From contig JAGMDP010000002.1 in NCBI GenBank assembly GCA_023128635.1, positions 1-28,107 of the forward strand: a stretch of DNA of 28,107 bases. Reading direction: 5' to 3'. Position 1 is the stretch's first letter; the number at the start of each line of letters is the position of its first letter. Under the pieces are notes generated by a model that did not search any database, had not been told where the DNA came from, and worked only from the letters and a program-made list of their open reading frames with translations. This stretch comes from Candidatus Heimdallarchaeota archaeon (lineage in GTDB: Archaea; Asgardarchaeota; Heimdallarchaeia; JABLTI01). Made by a program: the position numbers and the translations under genes. Shown here one piece after another: positions 22,342 through 28,107 of this stretch.

Positions 22342-24468
22342 TTGAGTGGCTTTATACATCAATTAGAATTTAAAGTTCTAATAGACTCAGAGGTAGTGGA
22401 TTTTACATTTAAAGTACCGAGAGGTACATTACTAATACAAATATTAGATGAATTAAGAACAACTTTGAGTATTCACCCTCGAGTAATCGCTGTTATAGAT
22501 CTCGTGGGAGAAATCGTAGTTATAGACAACCAATACTCAACAATTGACTTTTTAATTCAAAAATACGGCTCACAATACTATGCAGGAGAATCAAGTATAG
22601 TCACTTTTCATCATGGAGATTACATTATTGACCTCGATGTTCCAGAAGCAATCCCCTTTGCTGCAACATTTCGAACTGCCTGCAAAAGTTTCTCAGTTTC
22701 AATAAGAGATGTTTCTATAGAACGACAAGATGGGCAAGTAATGGACTATGAAGTCTTTAGTATGCCTACTGCTTTTGTTCTGAATTCTTGGGGAAATTTC
22801 TATAGAATTGTAGGCAAAGATCTTGGGGATCCACTGGTTGAACCTGTAAAAACATTAGAAGATGGTCCAACCGTAACCGATGCTCCACCGGAGCCTATGG
22901 TATATCCACCACAACTTGATGAAGCAGAAATTATTGATATGACAAAGAAACTCGTAGAATCTAGTCAAAAAGAAAAATCAGAGGTAGACCAAATTACCGA
23001 CCACTTTGTTGAAAGAACGTTCCCATCAGAAGAAGAACCTCCAATTATGGAGGATGGGGTTAGTGATATCGTCGAAACAGAAACAAGTGGTGATATTGAA
23101 ACTGAATCATTCCTAACTCAACCAATTGAAGACAAACCAAAAGAAGAAACAACATATCCTTGGCAAGTACCAGCAGAAGATCTTGAAGAAGAACTAGAAG
23201 AAGATATCATTCCTGTTGATTCCATAGAATCATTGATGGATGAAGTGATTGTTAGTGATGAAATAGATGAATATGAGGTTGAGGAAGAAGTAGAAGGGGT
23301 TCTTGAACCTGCTGAGGAAGAACCAATTGAATCTGAAGAAGAAACGATTGATACCGAATCAACTTTAGAAAAATCCGTTATAGAAGAAGTGTTCAACGAT
23401 ATTTTTGTTGCTGAAAAAGAAGAACAAACATTTAGAGAAGGCTCTCTTGAAGAAGTTGAACCTGATAAAGAAGTCTCTGATGAAGAGACAGCTGAGAGCG
23501 ACTTAACAGAATTTGTTGTTGATAGTACAATTGAAGAGGAAGACGAGGAGTTTGTTTCTTATGATTTGCCTGTGGTTGATGAAGAAGACGAACCATTGGG
23601 TGAAGAGCAAATAAGCGACTTGCCAGTTACAGATAGAGAAGAAGAAATTCCCTATATTAAGGAAGAAGCAGCTGAAATAATAGAAACAGATGAACTAGAA
23701 CAAGTTGTTGAAGATACCACACTTCATGAGGAAGTTTTAGAAGAATCATCTCTTATCGATAGACCAATTTCTGAAGCTCTGAGTGATACATCACCAGAAC
23801 GAGATGAAATGTTTTCGCTTGAAGAACGACTAGAAATCAGGAAAAAAGAACTAGTAAGTTTGGAACATGCATTAAAAGTAGAAGAACAAGCAACTGAGAA
23901 AATACCTCAAAGAAATATTGGACTTGAATACTATAAGCGAATGTATCCACAAAAAGTATTTCCATTAATAGTAAGAATCCCACCAGCTGAAATTAAGAAT
24001 TCAGATAATTTGAAAGAAATAAAACTGGTGCCTGTGTTCCCTGGTTGCCATGTAACACCACAAGATGAAGTTGTTGATTTAAGTAGTGAAAAGATGACTG
24101 TTGTCGAATTTAGTGTAACACCACTTGCTAGAAGAGGGAAAATAACAGGAAAGCTAGGATTCTGGTACAATAAAAAGAATATTTTCAGCATAAATGCTCC
24201 TTTGAAAGTTGGAAATTGTTTTTGGGCAAAAGTCACTGGAGTACTAGCTGTTCTATTTGGAATGTTTCCACTCGTCGATTTATTCACTACGCTTAATGCT
24301 ATATTAGCAAGTAGAATTGGGATCGCAGAAAACATCGTACTAGGTCTTGAAATAGGATTCATAGGATTACTCCTAATTCTCACAGTGATCTTAATTATTA
24401 GTCAAAGACCTTTGAAAGCTTCTCTTAACAGAAAATTCTACCCATATGAATTAGAAGAAAAATCATGA
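22342..24468 (+). CDS. Large acidic tail-anchored membrane protein with a possible beta-grasp N-terminus
   Basis: The 708-residue protein is not recognised as a family. Residues ~1-180 look globular; the first ~75 (LEFKVLI..VDFTFKVPRGT..ILDELR..) have a beta-beta-helix order like beta-grasp folds. Residues ~190-505 are very rich in Glu/Asp with Ser, Thr and Pro, and probably disordered. A helix with EERLEIRKKEL leads to a beta-sandwich-like domain (~545-620, YPQKVFPLIVRI..FSVTPLARRGK). Two C-terminal helices (~631-655 and 665-687) anchor it, with a 21-residue basic-acidic tail. No signal peptide is present, so most of the protein should face the cytoplasm. The start is TTG 22342 (GAGGT 7 nt upstream); GTG 22324 would add six residues. 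It is followed by a hairpin terminator and a small membrane-protein gene. Confidence 0.72.
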   Translation: MSGFIHQLEFKVLIDSEVVDFTFKVPRGTLLIQILDELRTTLSIHPRVIAVIDLVGEIVVIDNQYSTIDFLIQKYGSQYYAGESSIVTFHHGDYIIDLDVPEAIPFAATFRTACKSFSVSIRDVSIERQDGQVMDYEVFSMPTAFVLNSWGNFYRIVGKDLGDPLVEPVKTLEDGPTVTDAPPEPMVYPPQLDEAEIIDMTKKLVESSQKEKSEVDQITDHFVERTFPSEEEPPIMEDGVSDIVETETSGDIETESFLTQPIEDKPKEETTYPWQVPAEDLEEELEEDIIPVDSIESLMDEVIVSDEIDEYEVEEEVEGVLEPAEEEPIESEEETIDTESTLEKSVIEEVFNDIFVAEKEEQTFREGSLEEVEPDKEVSDEETAESDLTEFVVDSTIEEEDEEFVSYDLPVVDEEDEPLGEEQISDLPVTDREEEIPYIKEEAAEIIETDELEQVVEDTTLHEEVLEESSLIDRPISEALSDTSPERDEMFSLEERLEIRKKELVSLEHALKVEEQATEKIPQRNIGLEYYKRMYPQKVFPLIVRIPPAEIKNSDNLKEIKLVPVFPGCHVTPQDEVVDLSSEKMTVVEFSVTPLARRGKITGKLGFWYNKKNIFSINAPLKVGNCFWAKVTGVLAVLFGMFPLVDLFTTLNAILASRIGIAENIVLGLEIGFIGLLLILTVILIISQRPLKASLNRKFYPYELEEKS

Positions 24469-24494
24469 GTTAGCATATAACTCATTCATTTTTT
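24465..24494 (+). terminator. Hairpin plus U-tract terminator of the acidic protein gene
   Basis: ATGAGTTA (24465-24472) pairs perfectly with TAACTCAT (24478-24485) around the 5-nt loop GCATA. A run of six T follows at 24489-24494. The TGA stop codon (24466-24468) lies inside the 5' arm. Confidence 0.72.
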
Positions 24495-24561
24495 ATTCTT
24501 AATGTTCTAGAAAGATTTTAATATTATCTTTATAACATCACTGAAATAGGTGAAAAGATAC

Positions 24562-24780
24562 ATGAAAGATTTCACAGCATTCCTCGGTCCAAAAGGATTA
24601 TTGGCATTTGGAATTATATTCCTCATCTTAGGTTTACTTGCATTAGTGTGGCTAATAATTTATCAAGAAGCAGATCCTGATAGATCCTTTAGAGGTTCAA
24701 TCGCACGTGCAATTGCCGCTTCAATGTTTCTCGGAATGTCTGTATTCATGTTTTTCGTAAATAGTGGATTTATAGTTTAG
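24562..24780 (+). CDS. Small two-helix membrane protein
   Basis: The 72-residue protein has two hydrophobic helices (about 12-34 and 49-70) joined by a polar loop with EADPDRSFRGS. No family is recognised. ATG 24562 was chosen because GGTGA (24549-24553) lies 8 nt upstream; a GTG at 24550 would overlap that site. A TATA-like stretch (TTTATAAC, about 24529-24536) precedes it by ~25 nt, so it is probably transcribed on its own rather than by read-through of the terminator after the acidic protein gene. A clear ribosome site, promoter and dedicated terminator support a real gene despite its size. It could assist the tail-anchored neighbour, but that is guesswork. Confidence 0.7.
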   Translation: MKDFTAFLGPKGLLAFGIIFLILGLLALVWLIIYQEADPDRSFRGSIARAIAASMFLGMSVFMFFVNSGFIV

Positions 24781-24812
24781 AGCTATAAATTCAAGCATTT
24801 ACCTTATTTTTT
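24768..24812 (+). terminator. Hairpin plus U-tract terminator of the small membrane protein gene
   Basis: ATTTATAG (24768-24775) pairs with CTATAAAT (24783-24790) around a 7-nt loop that contains the stop codon TAG (24778-24780). Six T follow at 24807-24812, at the stop of the convergent E1-like gene. Confidence 0.55.
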
Positions 24813-25575
24813 ACTTTTGATATTTTGAACAGAAACAATCATCTCGAGTCTTAACATTCAAAGTTTCAAATTGCATTGTACCAATATCACAAAAATGCAG
24901 CTTGTCAAGGAGTAATGGTTCCTCTTTTAGCATAACTCTCGTTGCTTCAGAAATTTGCAGGCTACCAATAATATTAATTATAGATGGATGAATTCCTACT
25001 TCTAATGAAGTAGGGAGTTTAGAATCATCAGCTTGACTGAAAATGCACTCCACACAGGTAGCTCCTCTCATAACGGTCATTATGTTCCCAGACATTCCAC
25101 TAACTGCACCAAACAAATAAGGGATGTTCTCCTCTAAGCATGCTTTATTTAGTGCAAAGCGAGGAGTAAACCTGTCTACAGCATCTACAACAAAATCCAC
25201 AGAATCAGTAGCAGTATGTGCATTTTTCTCTGTTATATTATCATTAATAGCTTCAATTTCTACTTCTGGATTTAGTTCTTCTAAGAATTTCTTAGCAACT
25301 TCTGCTTTCGATTTTCCAATATCATTATTTCGATACAATATTTGACGTTGAAGATTTGAGCGTTCAACAATATCTTGATCAATAATGCGCAAGAATTTTA
25401 CTCCTAAAGCAACAAGTTGTGGAGCGGTTACTGAACCTAATCCACCTGCACCAACTACCGTTGCCTTAGCTTTTCTAATTTTATCGACCCCACCAGCTCC
25501 TATGGATGGTATAGCAGCAAAACGGGAATAGCGACTATTAGCATAACTTTCTTTATTCAATTTATTTTGCACCAT
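24811..25575 (-). CDS. E1-like adenylyltransferase of the MoeB/ThiF/HesA family, conserved Cys replaced by Ser
   Basis: The 254-residue Rossmann protein activates the C-terminal Gly of a ubiquitin-like or sulfur-carrier protein by adenylation. Visible elements are RYSRF (Arg finger), VVGAGGLGS (nucleotide loop), DQDIVERSNLQRQ, DAVDRFTPRFALN (Mg-binding Asp) and IGSLQISEA. The E. coli MoeB segment TCVEAG reads TSLEVG here, so the Cys that forms the thioester or persulfide in this family is Ser. The zinc site is also altered: CVEC is present, but the C-terminal pair is C-x-C (DDCFCSK) rather than C-x-x-C. I chose ATG 25575, where the family's homology begins; an earlier ATG adds 40 unrelated residues encoded inside the HD gene. 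The 14-nt overlap with that gene suggests coupled translation. The partner may be MoaD/ThiS-like or the ubiquitin-like protein of this window. Confidence 0.85.
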   Translation of the reverse strand: MVQNKLNKESYANSRYSRFAAIPSIGAGGVDKIRKAKATVVGAGGLGSVTAPQLVALGVKFLRIIDQDIVERSNLQRQILYRNNDIGKSKAEVAKKFLEELNPEVEIEAINDNITEKNAHTATDSVDFVVDAVDRFTPRFALNKACLEENIPYLFGAVSGMSGNIMTVMRGATCVECIFSQADDSKLPTSLEVGIHPSIINIIGSLQISEATRVMLKEEPLLLDKLHFCDIGTMQFETLNVKTRDDCFCSKYQK

Positions 25576-26152
25576 CCAGTAAATGTCTCGCCATATCTTT
25601 AACATCCTCATTCTTATAATCTTCAATTTCCTCAGAGAAATTTTTAATGAATTCACTGAAAAGCTTTCGAGGATATCCTCGTTGAATATAGTCATTCATC
25701 TGTAGAATGGTTTCCAATCGATCTGCTTCTAATACAATTCTCGCTTCCGGAGATTTTTTCTCAAGAAATTCTTGGAAAATTTCAAACAAATAATCACTAG
25801 TTTTTTTTGGAAGATTATCAAAAAGATGCTTTAGGGCTTCCCTTTCTAACTCATTTTTAAATTCATCATATTTCTTAGGTGAATACTTGCGAATTCTTCT
25901 ATCTAAATCTTGTGAAACGCTTTCGGGTAAATCATGAAGAATAGCCATAACAAGACTTTTCTCAATATCAATATTATTTCCCTTCTCTTTTTCTTTTAAT
26001 GCTAGAATAAGTGTAAGAAGGGTTATCATATAACTATGATCAGCTACACTTTCTGTATCAGCTTTTGCGACTCCGGAATAAATCCAACCACTTCTAACCA
26101 TTCTTTTTAATCGAAGTGCTTCTTGGAGAAAAGATAAAATATCCTCTGTCAA
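25562..26152 (-). CDS. HD-domain hydrolase, HDDC2/YfbR-like (probable 5'-deoxynucleotidase)
   Basis: The 196-residue protein has the RMVRSGWIYSGV and ESVADHSYMITLL opening of the HDDC2/YfbR group, followed by ILHDLPES and LEADRLE. The metal-binding set is His39, His73-Asp74 and Asp144, with Glu77 as in the HDDC2 family. Characterised members remove phosphate from deoxynucleoside monophosphates. The start is TTG, with GAGG 8 nt upstream and no alternative further up before the frame becomes implausible. It overlaps the E1-like gene by 14 nt, and its 132-bp upstream gap contains the terminator of the PAC2 gene, so HD and E1-like form a two-gene unit. Substrate unknown. Confidence 0.85.
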   Translation of the reverse strand: MTEDILSFLQEALRLKRMVRSGWIYSGVAKADTESVADHSYMITLLTLILALKEKEKGNNIDIEKSLVMAILHDLPESVSQDLDRRIRKYSPKKYDEFKNELEREALKHLFDNLPKKTSDYLFEIFQEFLEKKSPEARIVLEADRLETILQMNDYIQRGYPRKLFSEFIKNFSEEIEDYKNEDVKDMARHLLDGAK

Positions 26153-26262
26153 TTTTGAATCCTCGAGAGTGGTTTGTCTAAACCATCTTGTAATAATACG
26201 ATAAATTTGACACCTAAAATAACTATCGTTAACAAAATAAACTAATCAAATAAAGAAAAATG

Positions 26263-26286
26263 AAAAAAGTTGGAGAAAGTCCAACT
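26263..26286 (-). terminator. Hairpin plus U-tract terminator of the PAC2 gene
   Basis: AGTTGGA (26268-26274) pairs perfectly with TCCAACT (26280-26286) around the 5-nt loop GAAAG. On the minus strand the stem is followed by TTTTTT (26268-26263) and more T-rich sequence. Two bases of the TAG stop codon (26285-26287) are in the stem. Confidence 0.65.
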
Positions 26287-27055
26287 AGGTATAGAAATTG
26301 CTCTTTCTTTTTTGTGAGGGTGGTTGGATATTCATCTCTTGGGTTTGTAGTGCAAGCTCTGCGAGCTTCTTCTTTATTGATTCGGATTGTTCTTTTAGAG
26401 TATCTACATTGATCTCTGTACCTTTGTAGGTATTGATTGTTTTAATAAGAGATGCAGCTCCTCCTGGATCAGGTAGATCTGGTCTGGTTCCCACTAAAAA
26501 TGCAAACCCATCAACTGAACTGATCATTGTTTTATTCAACATTGCCCCCGCGAATCCTCTAATAAATCCACTTCTTAGTGGTGGAATGTTGAGTTTTTCT
26601 GCTTTCTCTTTTATCTCTGGTTCCGCAACCATAAAGACTTTTGTTTCATCTTTCGGATCCAAAAAAGGAAAACCATCTAGTGCAATAATTTCTTTTGCTC
26701 CATGCTTTTCAGCCCATTCCATAACAGCTTTTGACATATGATATGCTCCAAATGGTGATACTACGCTTTCACCAATGAATACTGCAATATCCGAATCTTT
26801 TCTACCCATTATTCTGTAAGGATGACGCAAATAACCATCTAAGAAAACTGCTACAGGCGGAATAACGGATCCCTCAATGAACCCAATTGTATCAAGTTTT
26901 AATTTCTCACTAATGTGTTGTGCAGCAATAGCTCCTACGAGTCCCATACCAGGAAAACCAACAATAACTGTTTTAACGCTTATATCTGTTAAACAAATAC
27001 ACTTCGCAAAATCAGAGCCTTCCATTTCTTCAATCATTGATTTGTCATAATTCAA
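26285..27055 (-). CDS. PAC2-family protein with C-terminal HbYX motif (PbaA-like proteasome assembly/activator)
   Basis: The PAC2 fold is seen in the 256-residue product as VIVGFPGMGLVGAIAAQHI, then IPPVAVFLDGYLRHPYRI, IAVFIGE, EIIALDGFPF and GFIRGFAGAMLN. It ends in a predicted coiled helix (~215-240) and the residues Phe-Tyr-Thr. Hydrophobic-Tyr-any at the extreme C-terminus is the HbYX motif with which proteasome ATPases, Blm10 and archaeal PbaA dock into 20S core-particle pockets. PAC2 proteins in eukaryotes (PAC1-PAC2) assist alpha-ring assembly. The start is TTG, with AGGAG 9 nt upstream; ATG 27037 inside the frame lacks a site. It is monocistronic, with a terminator at its stop. Its binding to the proteasome is inferred from the motif. 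Confidence 0.87.
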   Translation of the reverse strand: MNYDKSMIEEMEGSDFAKCICLTDISVKTVIVGFPGMGLVGAIAAQHISEKLKLDTIGFIEGSVIPPVAVFLDGYLRHPYRIMGRKDSDIAVFIGESVVSPFGAYHMSKAVMEWAEKHGAKEIIALDGFPFLDPKDETKVFMVAEPEIKEKAEKLNIPPLRSGFIRGFAGAMLNKTMISSVDGFAFLVGTRPDLPDPGGAASLIKTINTYKGTEINVDTLKEQSESIKKKLAELALQTQEMNIQPPSQKRKSNFYT

Positions 27056-27201
27056 TTTATATTGCTCCTATTTTTCTCTTAAATAACAAAGGTATTTCAA
27101 AAGTTCTTATATCTTACGTATAATATAGTAAGTAAAATATTAAATAACTAACAATTTTGTTAGAGAATTTTTCAAGAAAAACCATACTTTGTAAAGTGAA
27201 G

Positions 27202-27243
27202 AAAAAAACAGAAGTGTCGGAGGTTGATTATCACCCCGACTTC
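27202..27243 (-). terminator. Hairpin plus U-tract terminator of the homocysteine methyltransferase gene
   Basis: GTCGG (27216-27220) pairs with CCGAC (27236-27240), extended inward by GG/CC after a bulged A and outward by three pairs after a 2-nt bulge. On the minus strand seven T (27208-27202) follow at once. It lies 15 nt after the gene's stop. The rest of the 27056-27201 gap is AT-rich and probably holds the PAC2 promoter. Confidence 0.6.
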
Positions 27244-27257
27244 AATGGGCTGAGAAT

Positions 27258-28107
27258 TTATTTGTGTTTTTTAATAGTTTCAATCATCTTATCAATATGT
27301 TTGTGTGTTGTTCCACAACAGCCCCCTAAGATTTCTACACCTATTTTTCGCATTTCTAACATATCTTTAGCAAATCTTTCAGGATTTATTGGGTATAGAT
27401 TTTTTCCGGCAACAGTGAGAGGAGCTCCAGCTGTAGGTTGAACAATTACAGGTTTGGTTGCTACTTTTTTTATTTCTTTAGCCAAACCAAGCATCTCAAA
27501 ACTACCCAAAGTGCAGCCACAACCAACAACGTCTGCTCCAGCTTTTTCTAGCTCCTTAATGCATTCTTCTACGTTTTTACCATCAATAGGTGTCCGGTAA
27601 CCCTCAGCTACTTTGTCAAAAGTCATACCAACAAAAATTGGCACATCGGAATTCTCTTTTATAGAAGCAATCGCTGCCAGAGCTTCTTCAACGTAATACA
27701 TGGTTTCAATGCTGAATAAATCTACACCGCCTTTCACTAGAGCTTTCACTTGTTCATCAATTGCTTCTTGAATCATATTGATTGTGTATTCGCCACCATC
27801 TTTTTCCAGAAGAACCGCACTTGGACCAACGTTTCCTGCGACATAACCGTTTTTTGGACAAATAGTATTTGCTAATTCAACTTGTCGCAGATTAATAAGC
27901 TCGATTTTGTTTTCAAGTTTAGACCCTAATCCAATTCGATTTGCACCATAAGTGTTAGTTTGAATAACGTCTGATCCAGCATCAAAATATGCTTTATGAA
28001 TTTCTGAAATTATCTCCGAGAAATATGGTGAGAATCTTTCTGCAGAATCACCAAGAACAATACCTCTTTCGATCAACTCGGTGCCCATTGCTCCATCAAA
28101 GAAAATT
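27258..28107 (-). CDS. Homocysteine S-methyltransferase family protein (MetH N-terminal/BHMT-like), 5' end missing
   Basis: Zinc TIM-barrel enzyme that transfers a methyl group to homocysteine or a related thiol. The gene runs off the right edge: the frame continues upstream of the first in-window ATG with I-F-F-D-G-A before MGTEL, the conserved DGAMGTEL start of the family, so only a few codons are lost. QTNTYGAN, GNVGPS and SIETM follow. The zinc-binding Cys are in VGCGCTLG and GGCCGTT (residues ~190-192 and 257-258 from that ATG). The frame stops after ~280 residues with no folate- or cobalamin-binding domain attached. The methyl donor therefore cannot be named; a separate corrinoid protein is possible. 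A terminator follows the stop. Confidence 0.88.
   Translation of the reverse strand, partial: IFFDGAMGTELIERGIVLGDSAERFSPYFSEIISEIHKAYFDAGSDVIQTNTYGANRIGLGSKLENKIELINLRQVELANTICPKNGYVAGNVGPSAVLLEKDGGEYTINMIQEAIDEQVKALVKGGVDLFSIETMYYVEEALAAIASIKENSDVPIFVGMTFDKVAEGYRTPIDGKNVEECIKELEKAGADVVGCGCTLGSFEMLGLAKEIKKVATKPVIVQPTAGAPLTVAGKNLYPINPERFAKDMLEMRKIGVEILGGCCGTTHKHIDKMIETIKKHK

Noticed and set aside
23118..23396. Minus-strand frame of 92 codons, very rich in Ser
   Set aside because: It is the reverse reading of Glu/Asp codon runs (GAA, GAT) in the acidic linker of the plus-strand gene; the Ser-rich composition is a by-product and it has no start site.
3431..25575. Ubiquitin-like gene and E1-like gene as one conjugation operon
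   Set aside because: They are 21 kb apart with many unrelated genes and terminators between; only a functional link remains possible.
25576..25695. 40-residue N-terminal extension of the E1-like protein
   Set aside because: These codons lie inside the HD gene in another frame and show no family homology; MoeB/ThiF similarity starts with RYSRF just after ATG 25575.
27211..27243. Hairpin in the last intergenic gap as a SAM-type riboswitch for methionine metabolism
   Set aside because: It lies downstream of the methyltransferase gene, not in its leader, and is followed at once by a U-tract, so a terminator explains it.
27157..27441. Plus-strand frame of 94 codons across the 3' end of the homocysteine methyltransferase gene
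   Set aside because: Most of it overlaps a confidently identified gene on the other strand, and it runs through that gene's terminator hairpin.

Overview
The window looks like a piece of an AT-rich archaeal chromosome, most likely from an Asgard archaeon. Several genes point that way together: a 77-residue protein very close to eukaryotic ubiquitin that already ends in Gly-Gly, a Ser/His/Asp (ER Sec11-like) signal peptidase, a KEOPS Cgi121 subunit, a THUMP-only (Tan1-like) protein, a PAC2 protein with a C-terminal HbYX motif, a GT22 dolichol-type mannosyltransferase homologue and a very large TPR-like solenoid. TATA-like boxes, GGTGA/GGAGG Shine-Dalgarno sites and many TTG starts also fit an archaeon. 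The Asgard assignment is inference; there is no rRNA or other formal marker gene in the window.

Layout. 1-2064: the 3' end of dnaK (+) meets the convergent pyrD-pyrK pair (-), with a hairpin terminator between them. 2146-6586: five minus-strand genes, namely a membrane-anchored pilin-like/lectin-like surface protein, the ubiquitin-like gene, larB, larE and a signal peptidase with an extra exported domain. 6709-8599: a THUMP protein (+), cgi121 (-) and a phosphoribosyltransferase (+). 8639-10629: a minus-strand three-gene operon of a small soluble protein and two paralogous seven-helix membrane proteins, closed by a strong hairpin. 10824-11903: a galactokinase-type GHMP kinase (+). 11917-18843: a 2308-residue alpha-solenoid protein (-). 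19078-24780: a beta-CASP metallo-beta-lactamase (+), a GT22 glycosyltransferase (-), and a 708-residue acidic tail-anchored protein followed by a two-helix mini-protein (+). 24811-28107: minus-strand genes for a MoeB/ThiF-type E1-like enzyme, an HD hydrolase, a PAC2 protein and a 5'-truncated homocysteine S-methyltransferase.

How the genes relate. Most are housekeeping: pyrimidine synthesis (pyrD/pyrK), nickel-pincer cofactor synthesis (larB/larE), tRNA modification (cgi121, THUMP), nucleotide salvage or clean-up (PRTase, HD), protein quality control (DnaK, PAC2, ubiquitin-like protein), secretion and surface biogenesis (signal peptidase, GT22, pilin-like protein). The less ordinary parts are the 7TM cassette, the giant solenoid with winged-helix-like C-terminal segments, the acidic tail-anchored protein, an E1-like enzyme with Ser in place of the conserved Cys, and a recurring terminator design in which a short-loop hairpin overlaps or abuts a stop codon.

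No tRNA, rRNA, CRISPR array, insertion sequence or phage gene was seen. No intergenic gap exceeds about 235 bp.
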